Assembly: GCF_900105755.1 (NCBI RefSeq)
Contig: NZ_FNTQ01000001.1
Location: 3,906,001 to 3,970,000 of the forward strand
Direction: 5' to 3'
Length of the DNA stretch: 64,000 bases
Source: Streptomyces sp. Ag109_O5-10
GTDB taxonomy: Bacteria > Actinomycetota > Actinomycetes > Streptomycetales > Streptomycetaceae
This document shows positions 27,223 through 35,791 of the stretch, piece after piece (the stretch's first letter is position 1; each line of letters opens with the position of its first letter). A model generated the notes under the pieces. That model was not told where the DNA came from. It ran no database searches and was given only the letters and a program-made list of their open reading frames with translations. The position numbers were made by a program, and so were the translations under genes.

Positions 27223-28344
27223 TCAGGCCGTGTACGCCCCCACCAGCAGTCCCGCGAACGCTCCCGCGATCAGGAACGGCCCGAACGCGATCGCCGTCTT
27301 GCGCCCGGCCCGCCGTACGGCGACGAGCGCACCGCCGTACAGCGCGCCCAGCAGGAACCCGGCGAAGGTGCCGAGCAGCACGGTGGGCCAGCCGTACCAG
27401 CCGAGGACGGCGCCCGTGCCCAGGGCGAGCTTGACGTCACCGAAGCCCATGCCGCCCGGGTTGACGAGGAAGAGGACGAAGTAGGCGCCGGCCAGGGCGA
27501 GGGCCGCGTAGAGGGAGGTGAGCCAGTCGCCGGCGTGCTCGGGGAGCAGGGCGGCCACGCCGAGGAGGGCGAGGGCGGCGGCCGCCAGGGGGAGGGTGAG
27601 GGGGTCGGGGAGGCGCTGCACCCGGAAGTCGACCACCGCGAGCAGGACGCCGACGGGGGCCAGGAGCAGCCAGACGGCGAGTTCGGGGCGGGTGCCGGTG
27701 GCGAGGGCGAGGGCGGCGCAGACGGTGGCGGTGGCGAGGGCGAGAGCGAGGGAGGTGGGTGCGGGTGCGTGGGTGGTTGCGGTTTCGGGGTTCCCACCCG
27801 CACCGACCGTGCGACTTTCGTCGCCGGGTGCGGGTGTCCCCTGTGGGCCGCTCTCGCCGTCGGCGGCGGCCGGTTCGTGGGCAGTGGGTTCGGCGGCAAC
27901 CGGTTCGTGGGCAGTCGGCTCAGCGGCAGCCGGTTCGTGGGCAGTCGGCTCAGCGGCAGCCGGATCTTGAGCAGTCGGCTCAGCGGCAGCCAGTTCCTGA
28001 GCAGTCGGCTCAGCGGCAGCCAGTTCCTGAGCAGTCGGCTCAGCGGCAGCCAGTTCCTGAGCAGTCGGCTCAGCGGCAGCCAGTTCCTGAGCAGTCGGCT
28101 CAGCGGCAGCCGGATCTTGAGCAGTCGGCTCAGCGGCGTGGGGTTCGGCGGCCGTCGTCGCGCAGGCGCCGCAGGGCACGCGGCCCAGCCAGCCGTTGAC
28201 GGGGTGGCCGGCGGGGCACTGGGCGCGCCACTGCTCCCCCGCCGGTACCGAGAAGCGGTACGCGGCGCGGGGCAGCAGGGACCCGGCCGTCGCGCCCCAG
28301 AGGGCGGCGGCGGCCGGGAGGGCGACGTCGAGGGCGGTGGTCAT
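27223..28344 (-). CDS. Type IV prepilin peptidase (A24) with decapeptide repeat insert
   Basis: 373 residues. The first 65 show a membrane segment, GSLLPRAAYR and a four-ligand metal-site pattern (Cys43, His47, Cys58, Cys61), as in the cytoplasmic loop of classical prepilin peptidases. Residues about 67-160 are Ala/Glu/Pro/Thr decapeptide repeats. Then come about six membrane helices with the two catalytic aspartates, Asp239 (VVDFRVQRLPD) and Asp303 (GGMGFGDVKL). It should cleave the Flp/TadE pre-pilins encoded at 32114-33758. The ATG at 28344 overlaps the stop of the LysM-BTAD gene by 4 bases. The repeat probably varies among strains. Confidence 0.92.
   Translation of the reverse strand: MTTALDVALPAAAALWGATAGSLLPRAAYRFSVPAGEQWRAQCPAGHPVNGWLGRVPCGACATTAAEPHAAEPTAQDPAAAEPTAQELAAAEPTAQELAAAEPTAQELAAAEPTAQELAAAEPTAQDPAAAEPTAHEPAAAEPTAHEPVAAEPTAHEPAAADGESGPQGTPAPGDESRTVGAGGNPETATTHAPAPTSLALALATATVCAALALATGTRPELAVWLLLAPVGVLLAVVDFRVQRLPDPLTLPLAAAALALLGVAALLPEHAGDWLTSLYAALALAGAYFVLFLVNPGGMGFGDVKLALGTGAVLGWYGWPTVLLGTFAGFLLGALYGGALVAVRRAGRKTAIAFGPFLIAGAFAGLLVGAYTA
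27865..28146 (-). repeat. 30-bp tandem repeat inside the prepilin peptidase gene
   Basis: About nine in-frame 30-bp units encode AAAEPTAQEL and variants (QDP, HEP). Four central copies are almost identical at the DNA level and the flanking ones diverge, which indicates recent expansion from the middle. Confidence 0.9.
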
Positions 28345-31319
28345 CCGGTGGCGGCGGCGCCGTCGCGCCAGGTGGGGAGGAGTTCGTCGAGGAGGGCCTC
28401 GGTGCGCGGGGGCAGGCCGCGTGCGCCGCTGCGGGCGATCAGGTCGGCGGCGAGGGCGCGCAGCCGGTCCGGGTCGCCGGTGGCGTGCGTGGCGCGCAGC
28501 AGCTCGTTCCACAGGCGCTCGTCCGCCGGGGCGGTCCGCAGGGCCGCGCCGAGCGCTTCGATCGCCTTCTCCGCACGGTCCTTCTCCAGGTGGAACGCGG
28601 ACAGCGCGAGACCGATGTCGGCGACGAGCAGCGGCAGCTGGGCGTCGATGATCTCGTGGGTGAGCCAGCGGTAGCGGCCCTCCGCGCGGTCGGCGAGCAG
28701 CGGGCCGCGCACCAGGACGAGCGCGTCGGTGAGCAGGCGGCCGCGGACCGCGCGGCTCTCGACGCCCTTGCCCTGGGTGGCCTCGTAGTAGAGGGAGCGC
28801 AGCACGTCGAGGTCGGAGACCACTGACTTGGCGAGGGTGAGGCGGCCGGCCGCGTCCGCGCGCAGCCGGGGGCTGCCGTCGGGGTCGGTGCCGAGCCAGC
28901 CGCGCAGCCGCTCCAGGAGGGCGTCGCGGACGTCCTCCGTGACGCCCCGCGGCCACAGCGCGGACGACAGCACCCGCGGGTGCACGCCCTCGCGGTGCAG
29001 GAGGAGCAGGGCGAGGGCCTCGTGGAGAAGGGGGCTGCGGTCTCCCTCGGGGGTGTCCAGGCCGATGATCTCGTACGGGCCGACGAGCCGCGCGTACACC
29101 GCGGGACGGCCCTGTTCGCTGATGTCGACGAGGAAGGGCGGGGTGGTGGTGGGCCCGTCGGGGTCGCGTTCGGGGTCGGCTTCTACGAAGAGTTCGACGA
29201 CCGCGCGCTGCTGGACCGCGGGCAGCAGCTGGGCCTGGAGTTCGAGGCCGAGGAGCGGGGCGAGGAGCCTGCCGTCCGGGGTGATCTCCATCGCCCAGGC
29301 GGCGCCGGGCAGGTCGTCGCGCTCGCTGCCGACCAGGTAGCCGATCCCGAGCCGGGCGGCGTCGGCGGCGAGTTCGGCGAGGCGCACGGCGTCCTCGGCG
29401 GACGGCTGGGAGGCGAGCAGGACGAGGTTCGGCGCCCAGCGGGTGTGCTGGGCGGGCCCGGTACGGCCGGTGAGGACCGAGTGGTGGTCGGCGGCGCCGA
29501 GCGCGCCCCGCCGCTGCCGGGTCTCCGCCTCCATCGTCTCGAACAGCGCCTCCACGTCGTCGAGATGGCGCAGCCGGTTGGGGGCGAGCGGTGTGAGGTC
29601 CGCGCCGAAGCCGACGAGGGTGATGGTCATCCGGTCCGACCAGCCGTTGGTGGCGAGTTCGGCGGCGACGGAGGCGAACACCGCGGCCCGGTCGGCCTCG
29701 CGGCCGCTCAGCGAGACGATGCCGGGGACGGCCTCCAGGTTGAGCAGCAGCCGCGAGTCGTCCATGGTGCCGAGGCTGACCAGCCCTGGGTACGGGGCGG
29801 CCGCGTCGGTGTCCTCGTAGCGCTCGGCGTCCGCGCGGGACAGCGTCCAGAACGTCTGGTCCTGGCCGAGCTGCCAGGGCGCCGGGGGCTTTCCGGCCGG
29901 CTGGGCGAGCTGCAGGTGCAGGTCGCCGTGGCTGAGCCAGGCCGCGTAGACGACGGGCAGCGAACGGGACTCGGCGGTGAGGGCGGCGGCGAGTCCGCGC
30001 AGCGACCGGTCGAGCTGTCGTACGCCCTCCGGGTCGGCGCCGACCAGCAGCGCGTCCTGCACGTCCTGGGCGTCGCCGGCCGGGATCGGCGGTTCCATGC
30101 CGCGGCGGCCGCCGACGGCACCGAGTGCCGACTGCCACAGGGCCTGCCGGCGCCGGCGGCCGAGGGCGGCGAGCAGTCCGGCGGCGAGGAGGGGGGCGCC
30201 GAGGAGCGCCTCGGGCAGGCCGAAGGACGAGGAGTGCGCGGAGGTCTCGTGGGCGGCGGGGGCGCCGGTGCCGCCGCTCTGGCGCTGGCTCGGCACGGTG
30301 ATCTGGGCGGTGGCCCCGTCGCCGCCCGCGTGCTGTCCGCCGCCCTGCTCCTGCTGCTGATGCCGATCCTGCTGGTGCTGGGCGTGGTCGCCGGTCTGCG
30401 CGTAGTCGCCGATCTGCTGCCGGACCTCCGGCGAGACGTGCGCGTCGGGGTTCTCGACGAGTTCGCCGCCGTGCGCGTCGCCGGGCATCTCCATGATCCA
30501 GCCGGGGCGGATGAGGCTGGCCTCGGAGAGCCGGGAGCCGTCGGGCTGCACGCGGTCCTTGTTGAGCTCGTAGATCTCCTTGTACCGGCGGCCGTCGCCG
30601 AGGTGGCGTTGCGCTATCTCCCACAGGGAGTCGTGGTGGCGGCCCTCGGGCGGCTGGATCCGGTAGTACTTCGTCGCTCCGTGCGCGGCGGTGGAGCCGC
30701 CCTGTTCGGTCTGGGCCGCGGCGTGGCCGGCCTGCTCGGCGAGGGCGGCGGCGGTGCTCTTCGCCTGCTCCTGCTGCTGGGCGAGGATGCCGGGAGTCGC
30801 CTGGGCGGTGGCCACCGTGCCCTTCTGGTTGCCCTCCAGGCTGTGGCCGAGCTGGGAGAGGCCCGGGGTGAAGCTGGCGGCGGTGGCGCCGACCAGCAGC
30901 AGCGCGGCGACGAGCTGACGGGCGAGCAGCTGGCTGGGACCGGCGCCGGGAACCCGGCCGGGCAGGCCGACACCGGAGACGGCGGCCTTGACCTCGACCA
31001 GCACGCAGGCCGTGAACTGGGCCCAGGCCAGCCAGACGACGACCGTCAGCGCGTTCAGGAACGTCTGTACGTCGATGGGCTGCGACAGCCAGTCCATGCT
31101 GGGCGCGCTGCGTGGCAGGGGCCAGCCGACGGTCACGGCGAGGGCGCCCGGGACGCCGACGACGAGGACCAGCAGCACCACGAAGGCGAGGAACGCCTTG
31201 ACGACGTCCCCGAACGTACGCCGGCGCAGCCGCACCGGCTGCGGGGTCCGGTTCCGCGGACCCGACGGACCGGTGCCCGTCGGCCTTCCCGTCGAGCTTG
31301 ATGTGCTGCGTCGCGCCAT
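28341..31319 (-). CDS. Membrane protein with LysM-like and BTAD domains, Tad-locus associated
   Basis: 992 residues. Basic N-terminus, then three or four membrane helices (about residues 38-65, 85-110, 135-155), an Ala/Gln-rich stretch, and a LysM-like domain (about 213-275: DSLWEIAQRHLGDGRRYKEIYELNKD). A Gln/His linker and another membrane helix near 365-385 follow, then a large C-terminal region ending in a winged-helix plus bacterial transcriptional activation (BTAD)-like domain (about 740-990). BTAD modules occur in SARP regulators, but here the protein is membrane-anchored, suggesting signalling or scaffold use. The ATG at 31319 follows a candidate promoter at 31391-31420. Confidence 0.8.
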   Translation of the reverse strand: MARRSTSSSTGRPTGTGPSGPRNRTPQPVRLRRRTFGDVVKAFLAFVVLLVLVVGVPGALAVTVGWPLPRSAPSMDWLSQPIDVQTFLNALTVVVWLAWAQFTACVLVEVKAAVSGVGLPGRVPGAGPSQLLARQLVAALLLVGATAASFTPGLSQLGHSLEGNQKGTVATAQATPGILAQQQEQAKSTAAALAEQAGHAAAQTEQGGSTAAHGATKYYRIQPPEGRHHDSLWEIAQRHLGDGRRYKEIYELNKDRVQPDGSRLSEASLIRPGWIMEMPGDAHGGELVENPDAHVSPEVRQQIGDYAQTGDHAQHQQDRHQQQEQGGGQHAGGDGATAQITVPSQRQSGGTGAPAAHETSAHSSSFGLPEALLGAPLLAAGLLAALGRRRRQALWQSALGAVGGRRGMEPPIPAGDAQDVQDALLVGADPEGVRQLDRSLRGLAAALTAESRSLPVVYAAWLSHGDLHLQLAQPAGKPPAPWQLGQDQTFWTLSRADAERYEDTDAAAPYPGLVSLGTMDDSRLLLNLEAVPGIVSLSGREADRAAVFASVAAELATNGWSDRMTITLVGFGADLTPLAPNRLRHLDDVEALFETMEAETRQRRGALGAADHHSVLTGRTGPAQHTRWAPNLVLLASQPSAEDAVRLAELAADAARLGIGYLVGSERDDLPGAAWAMEITPDGRLLAPLLGLELQAQLLPAVQQRAVVELFVEADPERDPDGPTTTPPFLVDISEQGRPAVYARLVGPYEIIGLDTPEGDRSPLLHEALALLLLHREGVHPRVLSSALWPRGVTEDVRDALLERLRGWLGTDPDGSPRLRADAAGRLTLAKSVVSDLDVLRSLYYEATQGKGVESRAVRGRLLTDALVLVRGPLLADRAEGRYRWLTHEIIDAQLPLLVADIGLALSAFHLEKDRAEKAIEALGAALRTAPADERLWNELLRATHATGDPDRLRALAADLIARSGARGLPPRTEALLDELLPTWRDGAAATG

Positions 31320-31390
31320 GACGAGTGCCCCGTGGTCGTGTGGAAGGAGTGGAACGGGGGCGCATCGGGCCTGCCGAGGTCCCCTTGACG

Positions 31391-31420
31391 ATCCTATTGA
31401 CTGGCACCGACAGCGTCGAA
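31391..31420 (-). promoter_or_regulatory. Candidate promoter of the LysM-BTAD/prepilin peptidase unit
   Basis: On the minus strand, -35-like TTCGAC (31415-31420) and -10 TAGGAT (31391-31396) are separated by 18 bp. The start codon is about 70 bp downstream. The remainder of 31320-31558 shows no gene. Confidence 0.4.
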
Positions 31421-31558
31421 GGGGGAGAACGCGGCGTCGCCGGGGCAGAACGGCCAATCGCCGCCCGGATTCTCCGCTTTCGCCAACCCGTTTCCCATTG
31501 GCCGGAGTTACCGGCTCCCGATCTGCGCACACCCTCTCCACACGCCCCACACGGTCCG

Positions 31559-31909
31559 TCAGCCGCCGACGCGCAGCGAGGACAGCAGGAAGCGGGTGAG
31601 GGCGGAGGTCGGGAAGCTGACCGCCGCCACGCCCTCCTCGGCGCGGAGTTCGACGACCGTGCGGGAGTCGCCGTACGGGCGCACGTGCACGTTGCCGAGC
31701 GCGGCCGGGCCCGCCAGTCCCTCCTCCAGCAGGGCCCGCGCGAAGGTCCAGGTGACCTCCTCGCCGTCCAGGGAGATCCACGGCGGGAAGACGAAGTGCA
31801 CCGCCTGCGGGTCGGCCGAGGTGTAGCGGAGCGTCGCGGGGACCGCCACCTCCTGCTCGTCGGCGGTGAGCAGGCGGGCGCCGGTGGGCTGCTCGAGCGT
31901 GATGGGCAC
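31559..31909 (-). CDS. SsgA-like (SALP) family protein
   Basis: 116 residues. The pattern VPATLRYTSADPQAVHFVF ... VTWTFARALLEEGL ... GNVHVRPYG is that of SsgA/SsgB family proteins, which act in sporulation-specific cell division, spore-wall synthesis and septum placement. It lies next to the Tad genes but is not obviously in their operon. The GTG at 31909 is preceded by GGAG at spacing 7, which decides the start; the longer frame upstream is non-coding in character. The C-terminus is shorter than that of SsgB. A hairpin (AGGAAGT / ACTTCCT arms, 31988-32016) lies in the spacer upstream. Confidence 0.85.
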   Translation of the reverse strand: MPITLEQPTGARLLTADEQEVAVPATLRYTSADPQAVHFVFPPWISLDGEEVTWTFARALLEEGLAGPAALGNVHVRPYGDSRTVVELRAEEGVAAVSFPTSALTRFLLSSLRVGG

Positions 31910-32113
31910 GGATCGTCTCCGGGGGTGCGTGATGGGCCGTCGTACAGTGAGAGCCCACGGCGCCGGGTTGATTACGCCTGAAACGCAAGGAAGTTGAGTG
32001 ACATGCGTCACTTCCTGATGCGCCTGAAGCTTCGCCCCGCCCTACGCCTGGATCTACGGGGAACAGCGGCCGCGGCCCGTCGTGTACGCCCGCTCCAGCG
32101 GAGCGCCCGGTGG

Positions 32114-32575
32114 CTAACCGACCTCGTTCTCGGCCGTGGCCTCCCCGTGCACCACGATCGCGCCGCCGTAGAACATGCCCGTGAAGACCGGCTCGTAGGT
32201 CAACTGGACCTCAACCTGCACCTGTTGGGCGTCGGCGGTGACGCAGTGGGTACCCGCGACGTCGGCGGCGGACATGTCCATCTCGCGGGCGAAGGTCTTC
32301 ACCCGGGCGTCGCAGTCCTGGAAGTTGATCGGCGCCTCGCCCTGGTTCTCGTACAGCTTCTCCAGGTCGATGTCCTGGGCCGCGTAACGGGCCGCCTGTT
32401 CCGCGATGTCGGCGGCCCGTTCGCGCTTGGAGATGGACAGGCCGCCGTCGATGACGAACGCCGACAGGGAGATGAAGACGAGGGCGAAGATGATGACCGC
32501 GCCCGCCCCCGAGCCCCGGTCGTCGAGACGGAGCCGGCGCACGGTCCACCAACTGCGCAGCACCGCAAGGCTCAT
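32114..32575 (-). CDS. TadG-like pilus assembly protein
   Basis: 153 residues. One membrane helix near residues 20-40 (GAGAVIIFALVFISLSAFVIDGG) is preceded by DDRGSGA, the usual entry of TadE/TadG proteins. The rest is an extracytoplasmic domain containing two cysteines. The ATG at 32575 overlaps the stop of the next TadE-like gene by 4 bases. It is the last gene of the pilin block; a short inverted repeat at 32091-32105 (CGCTCC / GGAGCG) may terminate it. Confidence 0.82.
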   Translation of the reverse strand: MSLAVLRSWWTVRRLRLDDRGSGAGAVIIFALVFISLSAFVIDGGLSISKRERAADIAEQAARYAAQDIDLEKLYENQGEAPINFQDCDARVKTFAREMDMSAADVAGTHCVTADAQQVQVEVQLTYEPVFTGMFYGGAIVVHGEATAENEVG

Positions 32576-32991
32576 GCCGCCCTCCGGAACGGGTCGAGGG
32601 GCGAGGAGAACGTCGAGGACAGGGTCGTCGGGATGTCCAGGCCCAGCATCGCCAGGCCCCGCACCCGGCAGCTCACCTGGACCGTGAAGATGCCGCCGGA
32701 CTCGAAGCCCGCGCTGGTCTGGACGACCGAGACCGGCCCCGAGCAAACGTCGGACAGGTCCGCGTCGGCGGCCTTCCGGGCCTCCGACATGGCCGTGGCG
32801 TGGTCCTTCTGGATGGACCCGGCGCGGGCCGCGTCCCGGGCGGCGCCGTCGATGGCCCCGCGCCCGTCGACGAGCTGGCCGAAGGCGACCAGGACCAGGA
32901 TGAACAGGATCATGACCGGGGCGAGGATGACGACCTCGACGGTCGACAGCCCCCGGTCGTCGGCCAGAGCTCTCTTCTCCACAACGGACAT
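32572..32991 (-). CDS. TadE-like minor pilin
   Basis: 139 residues. DDRGLSTVEVVILAPVMILFILVLVAFGQ shows the TadE signature: a short basic leader, then Gly followed by a hydrophobic segment with Glu at +5. The pseudopilin is expected to be processed by the prepilin peptidase at 27223. Two cysteines in the mature part (DVCSGP, VSCRVRG) may form a disulfide. Its start is coupled to the stop of the upstream gene (TGATG). Confidence 0.85.
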   Translation of the reverse strand: MSVVEKRALADDRGLSTVEVVILAPVMILFILVLVAFGQLVDGRGAIDGAARDAARAGSIQKDHATAMSEARKAADADLSDVCSGPVSVVQTSAGFESGGIFTVQVSCRVRGLAMLGLDIPTTLSSTFSSPLDPFRRAA

Positions 32992-33452
32992 CAGTTCTTG
33001 TCCTTCACGAACCGCTCCACCGGCCCCGCGGACCGTGCGTGCACCGTCAGGTCCAGGCCCGGGAACACCGTCGGGATGCGGGCCGTGATCTCGACGCCGA
33101 CCGTGGTCTGCTCCGGCTGGATCATCTTCACGTCGGGCGACAGGACCAGCTGCGGGCCGAGTTGCCTGATGTAGGAGTCGACCACGTCCTGGGCCTCGCC
33201 GCGCCAGGCGCCGGGCTCCGCGTCGGCGGTGGCGCGGGCCTTGCGGGCGCCGGCCTGGGCCGCCGCCTGGGCCACGTGGTCCGCGAAGAAGTACAGGGCG
33301 AACTGCACCGTCGCGAAGATCATGAAGAACAGGACAGGGGTGAGGAACACGAACTCGATCGCGGTCATGCCCGAGTCGGCCGAGTCGCCGCGCGCGGCCG
33401 CCGCCCGGCGGCGTACCCAGCCGCGCAGGCCTCCGCTCACGCCCGCAGACAT
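32991..33452 (-). CDS. TadE family pilus assembly protein
   Basis: 153 residues. Basic leader (RGWVRRRAAAARGDSADSG) followed by the TadE helix MTAIEFVFLTPVLFFMIFATVQ with Glu at the +5-type position. The extracytoplasmic part carries VDSYIRQLGPQLVLSP. I chose the ATG at 33452 (MSAGVSGG); an ATG six codons upstream is possible. It lies downstream of the Flp pilin gene and overlaps the next TadE gene. Confidence 0.85.
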   Translation of the reverse strand: MSAGVSGGLRGWVRRRAAAARGDSADSGMTAIEFVFLTPVLFFMIFATVQFALYFFADHVAQAAAQAGARKARATADAEPGAWRGEAQDVVDSYIRQLGPQLVLSPDVKMIQPEQTTVGVEITARIPTVFPGLDLTVHARSAGPVERFVKDKN

Positions 33453-33503
33453 CCCCGTCACCCCCGTCACCCCGTCATCCCCGTCGTGGTCGCGCTCGTC
33501 CGC

Positions 33504-33758
33504 TCAGCAGGTTCCGCTGGCGTTGGCGCCCTTGATGCAGTTGCCGACCTTGTTGGCGCCGTCGCTCAGCGCCGCGTTGATGATGGCCGCCACCACGCCG
33601 ACGATCGCCACGACGACCGCCGAGATGATGACCCACTCGACGGCGGAGGCACCGCGGTCGAGTTCACCGGAGCGGGCCCGCTGCACCCGGCCCTGCAGGA
33701 AGGTGACCAGGAAGTCCACCGCCGGGATCCCGGTGCTGAAGTTCCGTGTGTTCATCAT
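33504..33758 (-). CDS. Flp-family major pilin
   Basis: 84 residues. Short leader ending ...ELDRG, then ASAVEWVIISAVVVAIVGVVAA with Glu at +5, as in Flp/Tad pilins cleaved by A24 peptidases. Two cysteines lie in the last 15 residues (GNCIKGANASGTC), so an end loop is likely. The start is ATG at 33758 (or the next codon), with a GAGAGGA Shine-Dalgarno. A 66-bp gap from tadC suggests its own promoter or processing, common where pilin is needed in excess. Confidence 0.88.
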   Translation of the reverse strand: MMNTRNFSTGIPAVDFLVTFLQGRVQRARSGELDRGASAVEWVIISAVVVAIVGVVAAIINAALSDGANKVGNCIKGANASGTC

Positions 33759-33824
33759 GACTTGTCCTCTCGAAACAGCAGTTGGCGAAGGTTCTCTACG
33801 AAGCTCGGGTCAGCTCGGGTCGGC

Positions 33825-34745
33825 TCACACCTGGAACACCCGCATCGCCGCCGGGAAGATCAGGAAAACCAGGAAGCCGGCGCACAGCAGCAGCTGGGCG
33901 ACGAGCATCGACTGGGACTTCTCGCCCGCGCTGCCCTCGATCTCGGCGAGTTCGCGGTGGCGCATGGTCTCGGCGCGGGAGGCGAGGGACTCGCGGACCT
34001 TGGCGCCGTCGTCCGCGACCAGGGCGAGGGAGGCGGAGAGGTCCTTGAGCTCCTCCACGCCGAGTTCCTCGCCGAGCGCGCCGAGGGCCTGCCACTGGCT
34101 GACGCCGGTGATCCGGGCGTCGGCGAGGGCGTTGCGGATGCGCTGGTTGGCCCAGCCGTCGGAGACCTCGGCGGCCGCCATCAGGGCCTCGGGCAGGCCG
34201 CGGCCGCCGGCGAGGCTCATCGACACCAGGTCGAGGTACGCGCCGATCACGCGCCTGAGGTCCCGGCGCTTCTCGGCCGCGTCCCGCCGTACCTCCAGGT
34301 CGGGCAGGAAGAAGAACAGGGCCGCGCAGGCCAGGGCCAGCCAGACCGGGATGACCGGGTTGTGGCCGAAGCCCATCGTGTAGACGACGGCGAACAGGAA
34401 AGGACCGAAGATCAGGCCGGCCGCCGCGAGCAGCACCTTGGTCGCGAGGAACTTCTCCCAGCTGCGGTCCAGGACGGCGAGGTCGGCACGGAGCGAGCGC
34501 TGTTCCCAGCCCTGCTGCCGGTAGAACTCGGCGACCCGCTCGCCGACCTCGGCGCGCAGCGTGCCGAGCCGGCCGGAGTCCTGCGTCCGCCGCGCCGACT
34601 CGTAGGCCGCGCCGCGGGCCCGCATCGCGTCGATCCGGGCGACCTGGGCGACCGCGCTGCGCCGGGACGGCATCAGGGCGCGGATCAGCACGTAGACGCC
34701 GAGCCCCAGGGTCACGCCGACGAGAATCGGCATCGTGAGGTTCAC
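33825..34745 (-). CDS. TadC-like inner-membrane platform protein (type II secretion F family)
   Basis: 306 residues. Membrane helices occur near residues 3-20, 105-125, 130-145 and at the C-terminus (MLVAQLLLCAGFLVFLIFPAAM). The T2SSF domain core lies around AGGRGLPEALMAAAEVSDGWA. Together with TadB it forms the platform driven by TadA. The GTG at 34745 overlaps the tadB stop by 4 bases; MPILVG four codons later is an alternative start. Confidence 0.9.
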   Translation of the reverse strand: MNLTMPILVGVTLGLGVYVLIRALMPSRRSAVAQVARIDAMRARGAAYESARRTQDSGRLGTLRAEVGERVAEFYRQQGWEQRSLRADLAVLDRSWEKFLATKVLLAAAGLIFGPFLFAVVYTMGFGHNPVIPVWLALACAALFFFLPDLEVRRDAAEKRRDLRRVIGAYLDLVSMSLAGGRGLPEALMAAAEVSDGWANQRIRNALADARITGVSQWQALGALGEELGVEELKDLSASLALVADDGAKVRESLASRAETMRHRELAEIEGSAGEKSQSMLVAQLLLCAGFLVFLIFPAAMRVFQV

Positions 34746-35785
34746 CGGCGGGCTCCTTCCTCGGTGGGGAGGGTCTGCTGACCGGGGTGGCCGGGCGCAC
34801 CGGGCTGGCCGGGCTGGCCGGGCTGGCCGGGCTGGCCGGGCTGGCCGGGAGCGGTGCGGGGCGGCCGTACGAACTGCACGGACGACTGGTCGCGGACCAG
34901 GAACCGCTCCGGGGTCTCGATGGTGGACAGCTTGCGCAGCCACCAGAAGCCGAGCGCGAACAGCCCGCAGACCAGGGCGAGGACCAGCTGGCCGACGGCG
35001 GTGCCGTACGGCGAGACGAAGTCCCGGTTGAAGACGGCGAGGCCGAGGACGAAGGCGACCGACACGGCGACGACGATCTGCACCGAGCGCCGGGTGGAGG
35101 CCCGCTGGGCCATCACGCGCTGGCGCATGTCGACCTCCTCACGCGCCGACTTGGCGAGCGCGCCGAGCACCTGGCGCAGACCGGGGCCGCGCAGGCGGGC
35201 GTTGAGGATGAGCGCGGCCACGATGATGTCGGCGGAGGCGTCGTCGATCTCGTCGGCGAGGTGCTGGAGCGCGTCGGGCAGCGGGGTGCGGGCGCGCAGC
35301 CGGTCGACGAGGGCGTCGAGGTGCGGCCGCAGGATCGGTGCGGCGGCGCGGCCGGAGGCCGGGATGGCCTGCTCCAGGCCGACGGCGCCGGCGATCGTGT
35401 CGCGCAGCGACTCGGTCCAGGAGGCGAGGGCCTCCACGCGCTTCATCGCGGCCCGCTCCTCGGCGGCGCCGCCGAACAGCTTGTCCCAGAAGAAGACGAG
35501 GACGCCGGCCGCGATGCCGGCCACCGCCCAGCGGGTCAGCAGCAGGACGGCGAGGCCGACGATGGCGGCCAGCGAACCGCGCTGACCGGCGAACCGGATG
35601 AGTTCGGCGGCCCGTTCGTTGGCCTTCTGCTTCTCGTGGTCGGGCTTGGCGGGCAGGCCGCGGACCGCGAGGATCAGCAGCGCCAGTCCGCCGCCGACGG
35701 CGACACCGCAGCCGAGGCCGTAGAGGACCGTGGTGGAGAAGAGCCCGCCCATGGAGCCCAGGGAGGCCAAGGGGTTGAGGTTCAT
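34742..35785 (-). CDS. TadB-like inner-membrane platform protein with GQP-repeat tail
   Basis: 347 residues. Helices near residues 18-40 and 72-97, the T2SSF core (TESLRDTIAGAVGLEQAIPAS), then two helices near 255-305. The last ~40 residues contain five consecutive GQP triplets encoded by a 9-bp DNA repeat (about 34797-34851), a collagen-like, probably flexible tail. It lies 6 bp after tadA and overlaps tadC. Confidence 0.9.
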   Translation of the reverse strand: MNLNPLASLGSMGGLFSTTVLYGLGCGVAVGGGLALLILAVRGLPAKPDHEKQKANERAAELIRFAGQRGSLAAIVGLAVLLLTRWAVAGIAAGVLVFFWDKLFGGAAEERAAMKRVEALASWTESLRDTIAGAVGLEQAIPASGRAAAPILRPHLDALVDRLRARTPLPDALQHLADEIDDASADIIVAALILNARLRGPGLRQVLGALAKSAREEVDMRQRVMAQRASTRRSVQIVVAVSVAFVLGLAVFNRDFVSPYGTAVGQLVLALVCGLFALGFWWLRKLSTIETPERFLVRDQSSVQFVRPPRTAPGQPGQPGQPGQPGQPGAPGHPGQQTLPTEEGARR

Positions 35786-35791
35786 GTCATG

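Noticed and set aside
28341..31319. SARP antibiotic regulator
   Set aside because: A BTAD-like C-terminus is present, but the protein has several membrane helices and a LysM-like domain and sits in a Tad locus, not a biosynthetic cluster.
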